Source: Gammaproteobacteria bacterium (GTDB lineage Bacteria; Pseudomonadota; Gammaproteobacteria; Burkholderiales; Burkholderiaceae_C). From it: a DNA stretch of 64,000 nt. The translations under genes and the position numbers were made by a program. The DNA is taken from positions 186,001 to 250,000 of the forward strand of contig JAHJWB010000013.1 of the NCBI GenBank assembly GCA_018828125.1, read 5' to 3'. Each line of letters starts with the position of its first letter. Positions within the stretch are counted from its first letter, which is position 1. The notes under the pieces were generated by a model, which saw only the letters and a list, made by a program, of their open reading frames with translations, searched no databases and was not told the origin of the DNA. Of this stretch, positions 25,916-32,962 are shown in pieces.

Positions 25916-27145
25916 ATGCTCAACACCTTGTGGCTGGGTTTTTTTGTGGCGGCGGCGGTGGCGGGCGTGGCGCAATGGCTGGTGGGCGGCAACGCGCAGG
26001 TCTTTGCGGCCATGGTCGAGTCGCTGTTTGCCATGGCCAAGCTGTCGGTCGAGGTGATGGTGCTGCTGTTTGGCACGCTCACGTTGTGGCTGGGCTTCTT
26101 GCGCATTGCCGAAAAGGCCGGCGTTGTGGATGCGATGGCCCGCTGGCTGGCGCCCCTGTTTAGGCGGCTGATGCCTGAGGTGCCCAGCGGCCATCCCGCC
26201 CTGGGACTGATGACATTGAACTTCGCCGCCAACGCGCTGGGCCTGGACAACGCGGCCACGCCCATGGGCCTCAAGGCCATGAAGGCCCTGCAAGAGCTCA
26301 ACCCACGGCCCGACACCGCTACCAATGCGCAGATCCTGTTCCTGGTGCTCAACGCCTCGTCGCTCACTCTGCTACCCGTCACCATCTTCATGTACCGCAT
26401 GCAGCAGGGTGCGGCCGACCCTACCCTGGTGTTCTTGCCCACCTTGTTGGCCACGTCCGCATCCACCCTGGTGGGCCTGCTGAGCGTAGCGGTGGTGCAG
26501 CGGCTGCCCCTGTGGAGCCCGGTAGTGCTGGCCTATCTGCTGCCGGTGGCGCTGGGCCTCGCCGCCTTCATGGCGCTGCTGACCACGCTCAGCGCGACGG
26601 CGCTGGCGCAGTTGTCGTCACTGCTGGGCAACCTCACGCTGTTTTCGCTGATCTTGCTTTTCGTGGGCATCGGCGCCTGGCGCAAGGTGCCGGTATACGA
26701 AGCATTCATCGACGGTGCGCGTGAAGGTTTTGACGTGGCCAAAAGCCTTTTGCCCTACCTGGTGGCCATGCTGTGCGCGGTGGGCGTTTTCCGCGCGTCG
26801 GGGGCGCTGGGCTATGTGCTGGACGGCATACGCTGGTGCGTGGAGTTGGTGGGTGCCGACACCCGGTTTGTCGACGCGTTGCCTACCGCTCTGGTCAAAC
26901 CCTTTTCCGGCAGCGCGGCGCGCGCCATGCTGATCGAGACCATGCAGACCCAGGGTGTGGACAGCTTTGCCGCACTGGCTGCAGCCACTGTGCAGGGCAG
27001 CACCGAAACCACGTTTTATGTGCTGGCCGTGTACTTTGGTGCCGTCGGCATCCAGCGCGCACGACACGCGGTGGGCTGCGCACTGCTGGCCGAACTGGCG
27101 GGGGTGGTGGCGGCGATTGCGGTGTGCTACTGGTTCTTCGGCTGA
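25916..27145 (+). CDS. SpmA/SpmB-type membrane protein (nucleoside recognition/Gate domains)
   Basis: 409 residues with about ten hydrophobic segments. The N-terminal half resembles SpmA (GHPALGLMTLNFAANALGLD, FLVLNASSLTLLPVTIFMYR). The C-terminal half resembles SpmB (KPFSGSAARAMLIE, VQGSTETTFYVLAVYFGAV). Fused SpmA-SpmB proteins are common in non-sporulating proteobacteria, where the role is unclear; the Gate family is linked to transport. The ATG at 25916 is chosen because the conserved sequence starts there. It is not obviously in an operon, and a family A repeat starts six bases after the stop. Confidence 0.85.
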   Translation: MLNTLWLGFFVAAAVAGVAQWLVGGNAQVFAAMVESLFAMAKLSVEVMVLLFGTLTLWLGFLRIAEKAGVVDAMARWLAPLFRRLMPEVPSGHPALGLMTLNFAANALGLDNAATPMGLKAMKALQELNPRPDTATNAQILFLVLNASSLTLLPVTIFMYRMQQGAADPTLVFLPTLLATSASTLVGLLSVAVVQRLPLWSPVVLAYLLPVALGLAAFMALLTTLSATALAQLSSLLGNLTLFSLILLFVGIGAWRKVPVYEAFIDGAREGFDVAKSLLPYLVAMLCAVGVFRASGALGYVLDGIRWCVELVGADTRFVDALPTALVKPFSGSAARAMLIETMQTQGVDSFAALAAATVQGSTETTFYVLAVYFGAVGIQRARHAVGCALLAELAGVVAAIAVCYWFFG

Positions 27146-27151
27146 CGGACG

Positions 27152-27215
27152 AAAATTCAAGCCAAATCGGCTTCTAGCGCTTATGTATAAAGCGCTAACA
27201 GCTATCAAAATGATA
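27152..27215 (+). repeat. Dispersed family A hairpin repeat, copy 6
   Basis: Perfect 8-bp arms TAGCGCTT (27175-27182) and AAGCGCTA (27190-27197). The left flank TCAAGCCAAATCGGCTTC and right flank CAGCTATCAAAATGATAC match the consensus. It begins six bases after the stop of the SpmA/B-type gene. Confidence 0.88.
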
Positions 27216-27302
27216 CTTTTATGCGGTAAGGGCTGCTCTCACCCCAGCGCCGTATCCAGCACCATCATGATCCAACGCCCAGCATCAGCCCGCCGGTGGT
27301 CA

Positions 27303-27737
27303 TCACCTCGAACCCTTCGGAGCCTTCGCGGCCTTCTTCTTCAAGTGATAGGTGAAAGAAGCTGCAATGCACATGGCCAGGCCAATTTTCGGCACCTCCT
27401 CTTCCAGCGAGAACACCAATGCCCGGTTTCCGTCGAACTTGAAGTCCGTGGGGAAAATGGTTCGGAAGGTTTCAATCAGCGTGGTCTGGCAGTTGAAGTA
27501 CATCGCGTACTGATGGGGATGCTGCTGCTTCCAGTCCATCCGCACGGTACTGCCACTCTTGTTTTTTGTAGCGTACGCAGGCTCACCCCATTTCAGCGAT
27601 TCCTCGATGTCCCCCACGCCTTCGGCCGTAGCAGCAGTTTCAAAGACGAGCTCCCTCAAAGCCAGTAGCTTGGCGCGCACGTGGGGTGGATACGCAGCGA
27701 ACTTCGCGGCAACCGTGGCGCTGGCAAAAGGCGTCAT
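27303..27737 (-). CDS. DUF1801 (YdhG/YjbR-like) domain protein
   Basis: 144 residues with the DUF1801 pattern: a helical start (FAAYPPHVRAKLLALRELVF), LKWGEPAYAT (about 48-57), then a beta-sheet core with YAMYFNCQTTLIETFRTIFP. The family is small and cytoplasmic, without a defined biochemical role. An AGGAG ribosome-binding site precedes the ATG at 27737. It lies downstream of the GNAT gene on the same strand, 65 bases away, so the two are probably co-transcribed. Base composition looks lower in GC than the flanking genes. Confidence 0.8.
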   Translation of the reverse strand: MTPFASATVAAKFAAYPPHVRAKLLALRELVFETAATAEGVGDIEESLKWGEPAYATKNKSGSTVRMDWKQQHPHQYAMYFNCQTTLIETFRTIFPTDFKFDGNRALVFSLEEEVPKIGLAMCIAASFTYHLKKKAAKAPKGSR

Positions 27738-27803
27738 GCAAATCTCCTGATTCAATGAACTGGAAATGCCCAAAGCCCCCTGAAAAGGCAGTTGGTGGAG
27801 GGC

Positions 27804-28235
27804 TCAGGTTTCACTCAGGTAGCCTCGCAACACCTGCGCTTCCTGATCGGCAAAGATGGCCATTGCGGTCTGCATGCGAAGGAAGCCAAACTTCCGATAG
27901 AAAGGCTCTCGTCCCGGAACTGCGTACAAGAGGATCTTCTTGTGACCGCGCGACGCTGCCACCAAGTGCTCAACGACTTGCTTGCCAACGCCTGTGCCCT
28001 GATGACTCGGCAGGACCGCGATGTCACAGATGTACGAGCAGTCTCCGCCATCAGCCAGCGCTCTCCCAGCAGCAATCAGCCTGGACTCTTCGTACACAAA
28101 ACACTTAAACATGCTGTTGGCATACACCTTCTGGAGATGGGCTGCCGTCTTCTCACCAAGCGGAGCTGCTCGATAGAGCGCGGAAAGCTCCTCCCAGTCG
28201 ATGCTGTCGCTGTTGCTTTTCCATTCGATTGTCAT
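27804..28235 (-). CDS. GNAT-family N-acetyltransferase
   Basis: 143 residues with one GNAT fold: CDIAVLPSHQGTGVGKQVVE (about 70-89) carries the acetyl-CoA pyrophosphate-binding Q/R-x-x-G-x-G/A pattern, and VPGREPFYRKFGFLR (about 107-121) is the usual C-terminal beta-bulge region. It transfers an acetyl group from acetyl-CoA to an amine; the substrate is unknown. An AAGGAA ribosome-binding site precedes the ATG at 28235. With the DUF1801 gene it forms a pair of apparently lower GC lying between two like-oriented family A repeats, which hints at acquisition as a unit. Confidence 0.85.
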   Translation of the reverse strand: MTIEWKSNSDSIDWEELSALYRAAPLGEKTAAHLQKVYANSMFKCFVYEESRLIAAGRALADGGDCSYICDIAVLPSHQGTGVGKQVVEHLVAASRGHKKILLYAVPGREPFYRKFGFLRMQTAMAIFADQEAQVLRGYLSET

Positions 28236-28263
28236 GCGGCGTTTCCTTGTGAGGCATGGCGAA

Positions 28264-28400
28264 TAAGCTGTCCCGCACAACTTGCGGGAAAAGCGGGACG
28301 ATACGGGCTGAAAACTTGCGATTTCGCCAGGCGCAGTGTCCAAAAACTCCGATCTAAAAATTCGACAAACCCGGCGGATTTAGACCGGACAAACGGTAGC
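28264..28400. other. Palindrome-rich tract in the gap upstream of the GNAT gene
   Basis: The 340-base gap 28236-28575 has no credible gene. It holds GTCCCGC (28270-28276) against GCGGGAC (28293-28299). Nested within is a competing CCCGCA (28272-28277) / TGCGGG (28283-28288) hairpin. About 50 bases on, there is a looser TCTAAA...TTTAGA inverted repeat. It could be the promoter and leader of the GNAT gene or the scar of an insertion. Family A copy 7 follows. Confidence 0.35.
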
Positions 28401-28457
28401 TTGTGATTGCGTGGGGCTTGGTCTGGCTCAGCCCATAGATATCAAATAATCCAGGGC

Positions 28458-28525
28458 ACTTTTAATGCATTTTTAGCCTCTAGCGCTTATCCATCAAGCG
28501 CTAGCAGCTATACATTTAATAGCTA
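28458..28525 (+). repeat. Dispersed family A hairpin repeat, copy 7
   Basis: Perfect arms TAGCGCTT (28481-28488) and AAGCGCTA (28496-28503) with loop ATCCATC, then GCAGCTATACATTTAATAGC. Same orientation as copy 6; together they bracket the DUF1801/GNAT pair. Confidence 0.88.
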
Positions 28526-28575
28526 CACCCCATCGCCGCCGGGGGTACCTCGTCTACACCATCCACGTTCCCCCC

Positions 28576-29895
28576 TCACTCCGGCTCACTCAACCCCTGC
28601 TCCCACTCCGCCAACTGCTCGTTGGTCGCAATCAGCCGCCCCACCAGCAGCTTGATGAAGGCCTTGTCAAACCGCGACTGCAAATCCTCAGACGCCTCGC
28701 GCAAGGCAGGGTTGCGCACCTTGAGCACCAGCACTTCGGTCTCGGCCACGGCGGAGGCGGTGCGCATTTTGTTCTCGGGGCGCAGGTAGGTCATTTCGCC
28801 CAGGGTGACGCCGGGGCCCAGGGTGCTCAGGCTCCAGCCTTGGCGGCTGACGCCCACCTGGCCTTCGATGAGGATGCAGAACGAGTCGCCGGGGGTGTTC
28901 TCGCGCATCAGCACGGTGCCGGCCTCCAGCCTGCGCCAGTTGCCCAGGCGCATCAGCTCCCACAGCGCCACGTCGTGAAAGTCGGCAAAAAATGGCAGCG
29001 CGCGCAGGCGGGCAAAGCGCTCGGCCTCGGTGTCTTGCGATTTTTGGCGGGGCAGGCTTTGGTGGGCGGCCAACAAGGCTTGCGCAAAGTCGTCCCAGGT
29101 GGCAAAACGGTCGGTGGGTTGCTTGGCCAGGGCGCGCAGCAGCACGTCGTCTACATGGGCGGGCAGCGATGCGCGCAGCAGGCTGGGGCGCGTGGGGGTT
29201 TCGTTGCTGATCTTGTACAGCGTCGCAAAGTCGGTGTCGCCATCAAACGGGCGGCGGCCGGTGAGCAGTTCGTACACCACCACGGCCAGCGAGAACATGT
29301 CGCTGTGGTGCGTCAGGTCTTGCTCGCGCACTTGTTCGGGCGACATGTACGACGGCGAGCCGACCAGGCCTGACAGCTGCGTGGCGTCGCTGCGCAGCGA
29401 CAGCGCCGCGCCAAAGTCGGTCAGTTTTACGTCGCCATCACGCGCCAGCATGAGGTTGGCAGGCTTGATGTCGCGGTGCACCAGGCCTTCGCGGCAGGCG
29501 TATTCGAGCGCGTTGCAGCACTTGAAGGCGATGTCGAGCACCTGGGGCACAGGCAGCAGGGTGTCGGGCGTTGCAAAGTCGGACAGCGCCTGGCCGTCGA
29601 TGTATTCGAGCACCAGATAGGGTGGAAACGCTTCTTCGTCGGCGTCGAGCAGGCGAACGATGTTGGGGTGCCGCAGTCGGCCCGACAGCGCGGCCTCGTT
29701 GCGCAGCAGCTTGCGGTAGCGGTCGGCCTGGTCGGGTTGTTTGAGCAGGTAGGCGTGCGTCTGCTTGATGGCCACCTTGCGGCCCCGAAAGCCGTCCAGC
29801 CCCAAGAACACGATGCCGCTGGCGCCTCGGCCCAGCTCCCGCTCGATGCGGTACTTGCCAATGTTGGCAGGCGGGGCTGACGTGGTGGTGGACAT
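28576..29895 (-). CDS. Serine/threonine protein kinase with C-terminal cyclic-nucleotide-binding domain
   Basis: 439 residues. The N-terminal Hanks-type kinase (about 14-275) has all key elements: glycine loop GRGASG, Lys in VAIKQT, catalytic VHRDIKPANL, TDFGAA and the GSPSYMSPEQ activation segment. After a linker a CAP-ED/cNMP-binding domain follows (about 310-415), with FFADFHDVALWELMRLG, GDSFCILIEGQVGVSR and LGEMTYLRPENKMRTASAVA. No membrane segment, so cytoplasmic. The kinase-then-cNMP order differs from eukaryotic PKG. Phosphorylation could be tuned by a cyclic nucleotide, but the phosphate-binding cassette lacks an obvious Arg at the expected site, so binding is uncertain. A PP2C phosphatase is at 44338. 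Confidence 0.9.
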   Translation of the reverse strand: MSTTTSAPPANIGKYRIERELGRGASGIVFLGLDGFRGRKVAIKQTHAYLLKQPDQADRYRKLLRNEAALSGRLRHPNIVRLLDADEEAFPPYLVLEYIDGQALSDFATPDTLLPVPQVLDIAFKCCNALEYACREGLVHRDIKPANLMLARDGDVKLTDFGAALSLRSDATQLSGLVGSPSYMSPEQVREQDLTHHSDMFSLAVVVYELLTGRRPFDGDTDFATLYKISNETPTRPSLLRASLPAHVDDVLLRALAKQPTDRFATWDDFAQALLAAHQSLPRQKSQDTEAERFARLRALPFFADFHDVALWELMRLGNWRRLEAGTVLMRENTPGDSFCILIEGQVGVSRQGWSLSTLGPGVTLGEMTYLRPENKMRTASAVAETEVLVLKVRNPALREASEDLQSRFDKAFIKLLVGRLIATNEQLAEWEQGLSEPE

Positions 29896-29937
29896 GGGGC
29901 GCTCCGGTCAGGGTGGGCGTGTGTTCAGGGCTCGGTT

Positions 29938-31185
29938 TCAGGCTCCGGCAAGCGCCTGCGCAAAGTCCGCCTGCAGGTCCTCGACCTCTTCCAGGCCGAC
30001 GGAAAGACGGATCATGCTGTCGGCGATGCCCATGGAGGCGCGCACTTCAGCGCCCGCCTCCCAGAAGATGGTGTGTGCCACGGGAATGATCAGCGTGCGC
30101 GTGTCGGCCAGGCCGGTGGCCTTGATGGGCAACTGCAGACGGTTGCACACGGGCAGGCATTGGTCGGGGTCGCGCAGCTCAAACGACATCAGCCAGGAGC
30201 CCGCCTTGAGATGCTTTTTGGCAAAGGCATGTTGCGGGTGGGATGGCAGCATGGGGTACAGCACGCGCGATACGGCGGGGTGCGCCTCCAGCCACTGGGC
30301 CAGCGCCAGCGCCGTGGCGCTGGTGCGGTCCATGCGCAGGGCCAGCGTTTCGGCGCCCAGCGCCAGCTGGTGTGCGGCGTGCGACGACAGCGTGCCGCCC
30401 ATGTCGCGCAGACCCTTTTTGCGCAGTTGCTGCAAGCCCCAACCCGTGGGGTCGCCCTTGCGGTAGGCCGCAAAAATGTTGGGGTAGTTCGACCAGTCGA
30501 ACAAGCCGGTGTCGGTGATGGCGCCACCCAGCGCGTCGCCATGCCCGCCGATGCTTTTGGTGAGCGAGTTGACCACCAGCCCCGCACCCACGGTGGCAGC
30601 GCGGAACAAGTAAGGCGAGGCAACGGTGTTGTCGACCACGTACAGCGCGCCGTGCGCCTTGCACAGGGCACCGATGCCTTCCAGGTCTGGGATCTGCGTG
30701 CCGGGGTTGGCAATGGTTTCGACAAACACCATGCGGGTGTTGGGGCGCAGCGCCGCGGCCACGTTGGCGGCGTTGGTCACGTCCACCGTGGTCACCTCAA
30801 TGCCCAGGTCGGCCAGGGTGCCCAGCACGCTGTTGGTGTTGCCAAACACAAACTGGCTGGCCACCAGATGGTCCCCCGCCTTGAGCAGCGTGAAGAACAC
30901 CGCGCAGATGCCTGCCATGCCAGTGGAAAACGCGATGGTGCCCAGCCCGCGCTCCATCTGCGTGATCTTGGCCTCCAGCGCCGCCGTGGTGGGTGTGCCC
31001 TGGCGCGCGTAGTTGAAGCCACCCTTGGCCGTGCCCTGGAAGACGGCGATCAGGTCTTCAACCTTGTCGTAGCCGTACTGCACCGAGGTATGAATGGGCT
31101 TGTGGATGGCGCCGTGCTCGGCGCCGCCCAGGCGGTCGGCATGCACGATCTGGGTGGTGAAGCTGTGGTTCTGCGGTGTCGTCAT
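29938..31185 (-). CDS. Cystathionine gamma-synthase / O-acetylhomoserine sulfhydrylase family PLP enzyme
   Basis: 415 residues of the Cys/Met-metabolism PLP family. SVQYGYDKVEDL and FNYARQGTPTTAALE lie near the N-terminus. FSTGMAG is the cofactor phosphate region and YVVDNTVASPYL carries the Asp that contacts the pyridine nitrogen. The Schiff-base Lys is in SLTKSIGGHGDALGG. It probably makes homocysteine or cystathionine from an activated homoserine; which one cannot be told by sequence. It lies downstream of sbcB across a family B repeat, and upstream of the kinase with a 42-base gap, all on the minus strand. Confidence 0.88.
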   Translation of the reverse strand: MTTPQNHSFTTQIVHADRLGGAEHGAIHKPIHTSVQYGYDKVEDLIAVFQGTAKGGFNYARQGTPTTAALEAKITQMERGLGTIAFSTGMAGICAVFFTLLKAGDHLVASQFVFGNTNSVLGTLADLGIEVTTVDVTNAANVAAALRPNTRMVFVETIANPGTQIPDLEGIGALCKAHGALYVVDNTVASPYLFRAATVGAGLVVNSLTKSIGGHGDALGGAITDTGLFDWSNYPNIFAAYRKGDPTGWGLQQLRKKGLRDMGGTLSSHAAHQLALGAETLALRMDRTSATALALAQWLEAHPAVSRVLYPMLPSHPQHAFAKKHLKAGSWLMSFELRDPDQCLPVCNRLQLPIKATGLADTRTLIIPVAHTIFWEAGAEVRASMGIADSMIRLSVGLEEVEDLQADFAQALAGA

Positions 31186-31230
31186 AAAAACTCGCGATGG
31201 TTATCTGCATGCATGGCACTGCTCTTTGCA

Positions 31231-31328
31231 ACCGGCGCGCCCTTAACGCCAGTGCACCCGTGGAACTGGCTTTGCCAGGCCACCGGGCGCGCCCCCCTCG
31301 GGGGAAGGCACGCACCGCCTCAGGGGGG
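31231..31328 (-). repeat. Family B terminator-type repeat, copy 5
   Basis: Read on the minus strand it starts immediately after the sbcB stop codon with CCCCCTGAGGCGGTGCGTG and ends in ACTGGCG (arm 31247-31253) paired with CGCCGGT (31231-31237). The T-run is lost, so this copy may be inactive. Confidence 0.7.
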
Positions 31329-32777
31329 TCAACGTTCAGGTGCGATGTGCTCAGCGTAATCGTACAAGGCGCCCAATATGTCCTGCGTGCGGTCGTCGTC
31401 GGCAGTCTCCGATAGCTCATCGATTTCGGTAAACAACTGCTCCACCGTGCGCGCCCCGCCCTGCCCGTCGAACAGGCAGGCGGCGCGGTGGGCCTCCCAG
31501 CGCTCGGCTTCTTCGGGCGACAGCGTTTGCGGGAAGTTGCGCGCCCGGTAGCGCCAGAAAAGTTCCGCCAGGCGCGGGTCTTCAAAATTGGCGCGCGCCT
31601 TGGCGAGTTTGTCACCGCTCAGGGTGCGCAGGTCGTTCAGCAAGCGGCGGTCGTTGCTGCCCACAAAACCGCCGTACAGGTCCTGGTCCACGTCCGGCGT
31701 GGGCTCTGCAGGGCGGGCAAATACGGCGGGCCAGATACCGCTCATGTCGGGCAACGCGCGGGCCACCTCGGCATGTGCTGCGGCCTGCGCCATGTCGATG
31801 CCCCAGCGCTGCGCCAGCGCGGGCGTGAGCGTGTTCACGTTGCCCACCACCATGGGAGATTTGTTCAGATGGATGGTCTTGACGGGCAAGCGCGTCATGC
31901 CTTCCGGCAGCGCATCGGCCTTGCTGAACAAACGCAGGCGAATCTCGTCGGGGCCCATGGTGGCCAGCGGCGCCGGGTCGTGGGCCAGATCCCAGGCGAT
32001 GAGTTCGTTCTTGTTGGTGGGGTGGCTGGCCAGAGGCCACATGACACCCAAGCAACCCCGTTCGGCGGGGAACATGCCGGACACGTGCAAAAACGGGCGC
32101 GCGGTGACGGTGGTGGCGGGCAGGCGCAGCTCGGCGGCTACGCGGTCCTTTTTGTGGAGGCTGAGCGCAAAGTCAAACAGCTTGGTGTTGTGCTGACGGA
32201 TCAGGCGCGCCAGCGCAATGGTGGCGCGCACGTCGGACAGCGCATCGTGCGCAGCCTCATGCAACAGGCCGTTGGCTTTGGACAAGTGCTCCAACTTGAA
32301 GCTGGGCGTCACGCCGTCTTCCTTCTTGGGCCACTGAATGCCGTCAGGCCGCAGCGCGTAGGTCATGCGCACCACGTCCAGCAGGTCCCACCGGCCACAC
32401 TGGTTTTGCCACTCGCGCGCATAGGGGTCGATGAGATTGCGCCAGAACATGAAGCGCGTGATCTCGTCGTCAAACCGGATGGTGTTGTAGCCCACGCCAA
32501 TGGTGCCGGGCTGCGCAAACTCGGCTTCGATGCGCGCGGCGAACTGGTGCTCGGGCACGCCCTGCTCCAGGCACTGCTGCGGTGTGATGCCGGTGATGAG
32601 GCAGGACTGGGGATCCGGCAGGTAATCATTGGCCGGCTGGCAGTAGATCATCAAAGGCTCGCCGATTTCATTGAGTTCGGCATCCGTGCGGATCGCGGCG
32701 AACTGCGCAGGGCGGTCGCGGCGCGTGTTGGCACCAAAGGTTTCGTAGTCGTGCCAGAGAAATGTATGGGGGGACAT
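31329..32777 (-). CDS. sbcB: Exodeoxyribonuclease I
   Basis: 482 residues, usual length for ExoI, a 3'-5' single-strand DNA exonuclease acting in recombination and mismatch repair. The DEDDh motifs are in place: WHDYETFG (8-15), NTIRFDDE (about 98-105) and HDALSDVRAT (about 174-183). The SH3-like and C-terminal domains follow (HVSGMFPAERG, RYRARNFPQTLSPEE). The ATG at 32777 is chosen because the first exonuclease motif begins right after it. Divergent from the transglycosylase gene, with a family A repeat between them. Confidence 0.95.
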   Translation of the reverse strand: MSPHTFLWHDYETFGANTRRDRPAQFAAIRTDAELNEIGEPLMIYCQPANDYLPDPQSCLITGITPQQCLEQGVPEHQFAARIEAEFAQPGTIGVGYNTIRFDDEITRFMFWRNLIDPYAREWQNQCGRWDLLDVVRMTYALRPDGIQWPKKEDGVTPSFKLEHLSKANGLLHEAAHDALSDVRATIALARLIRQHNTKLFDFALSLHKKDRVAAELRLPATTVTARPFLHVSGMFPAERGCLGVMWPLASHPTNKNELIAWDLAHDPAPLATMGPDEIRLRLFSKADALPEGMTRLPVKTIHLNKSPMVVGNVNTLTPALAQRWGIDMAQAAAHAEVARALPDMSGIWPAVFARPAEPTPDVDQDLYGGFVGSNDRRLLNDLRTLSGDKLAKARANFEDPRLAELFWRYRARNFPQTLSPEEAERWEAHRAACLFDGQGGARTVEQLFTEIDELSETADDDRTQDILGALYDYAEHIAPER

Positions 32778-32829
32778 GGCTGTGAGCGGTAGACAGGCGG
32801 TAGGCAAGCGGTCTCCGACTGTAACCGGA

Positions 32830-32894
32830 TTTATGATGTTTTTGGCACCCAGCGCTAGTCAATAAAGCGCCGACAGCTATCAATTCAGTAGTAA
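32830..32894 (+). repeat. Dispersed family A hairpin repeat, copy 8 (degenerate)
   Basis: TTTTTGGCACCCAGCGCTAG...AATAAAGCGCCGACAGCTATC retains the loop and both arms with changes. It lies in the sbcB/transglycosylase divergent gap, so it overlaps or borders promoters of both. Confidence 0.7.
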
Positions 32895-32962
32895 CAGAGG
32901 TTTGCAAATCGATACACGCCCCGTTGGGCAGATGCCATGGGTGGGGGCACGACAATGTACTG

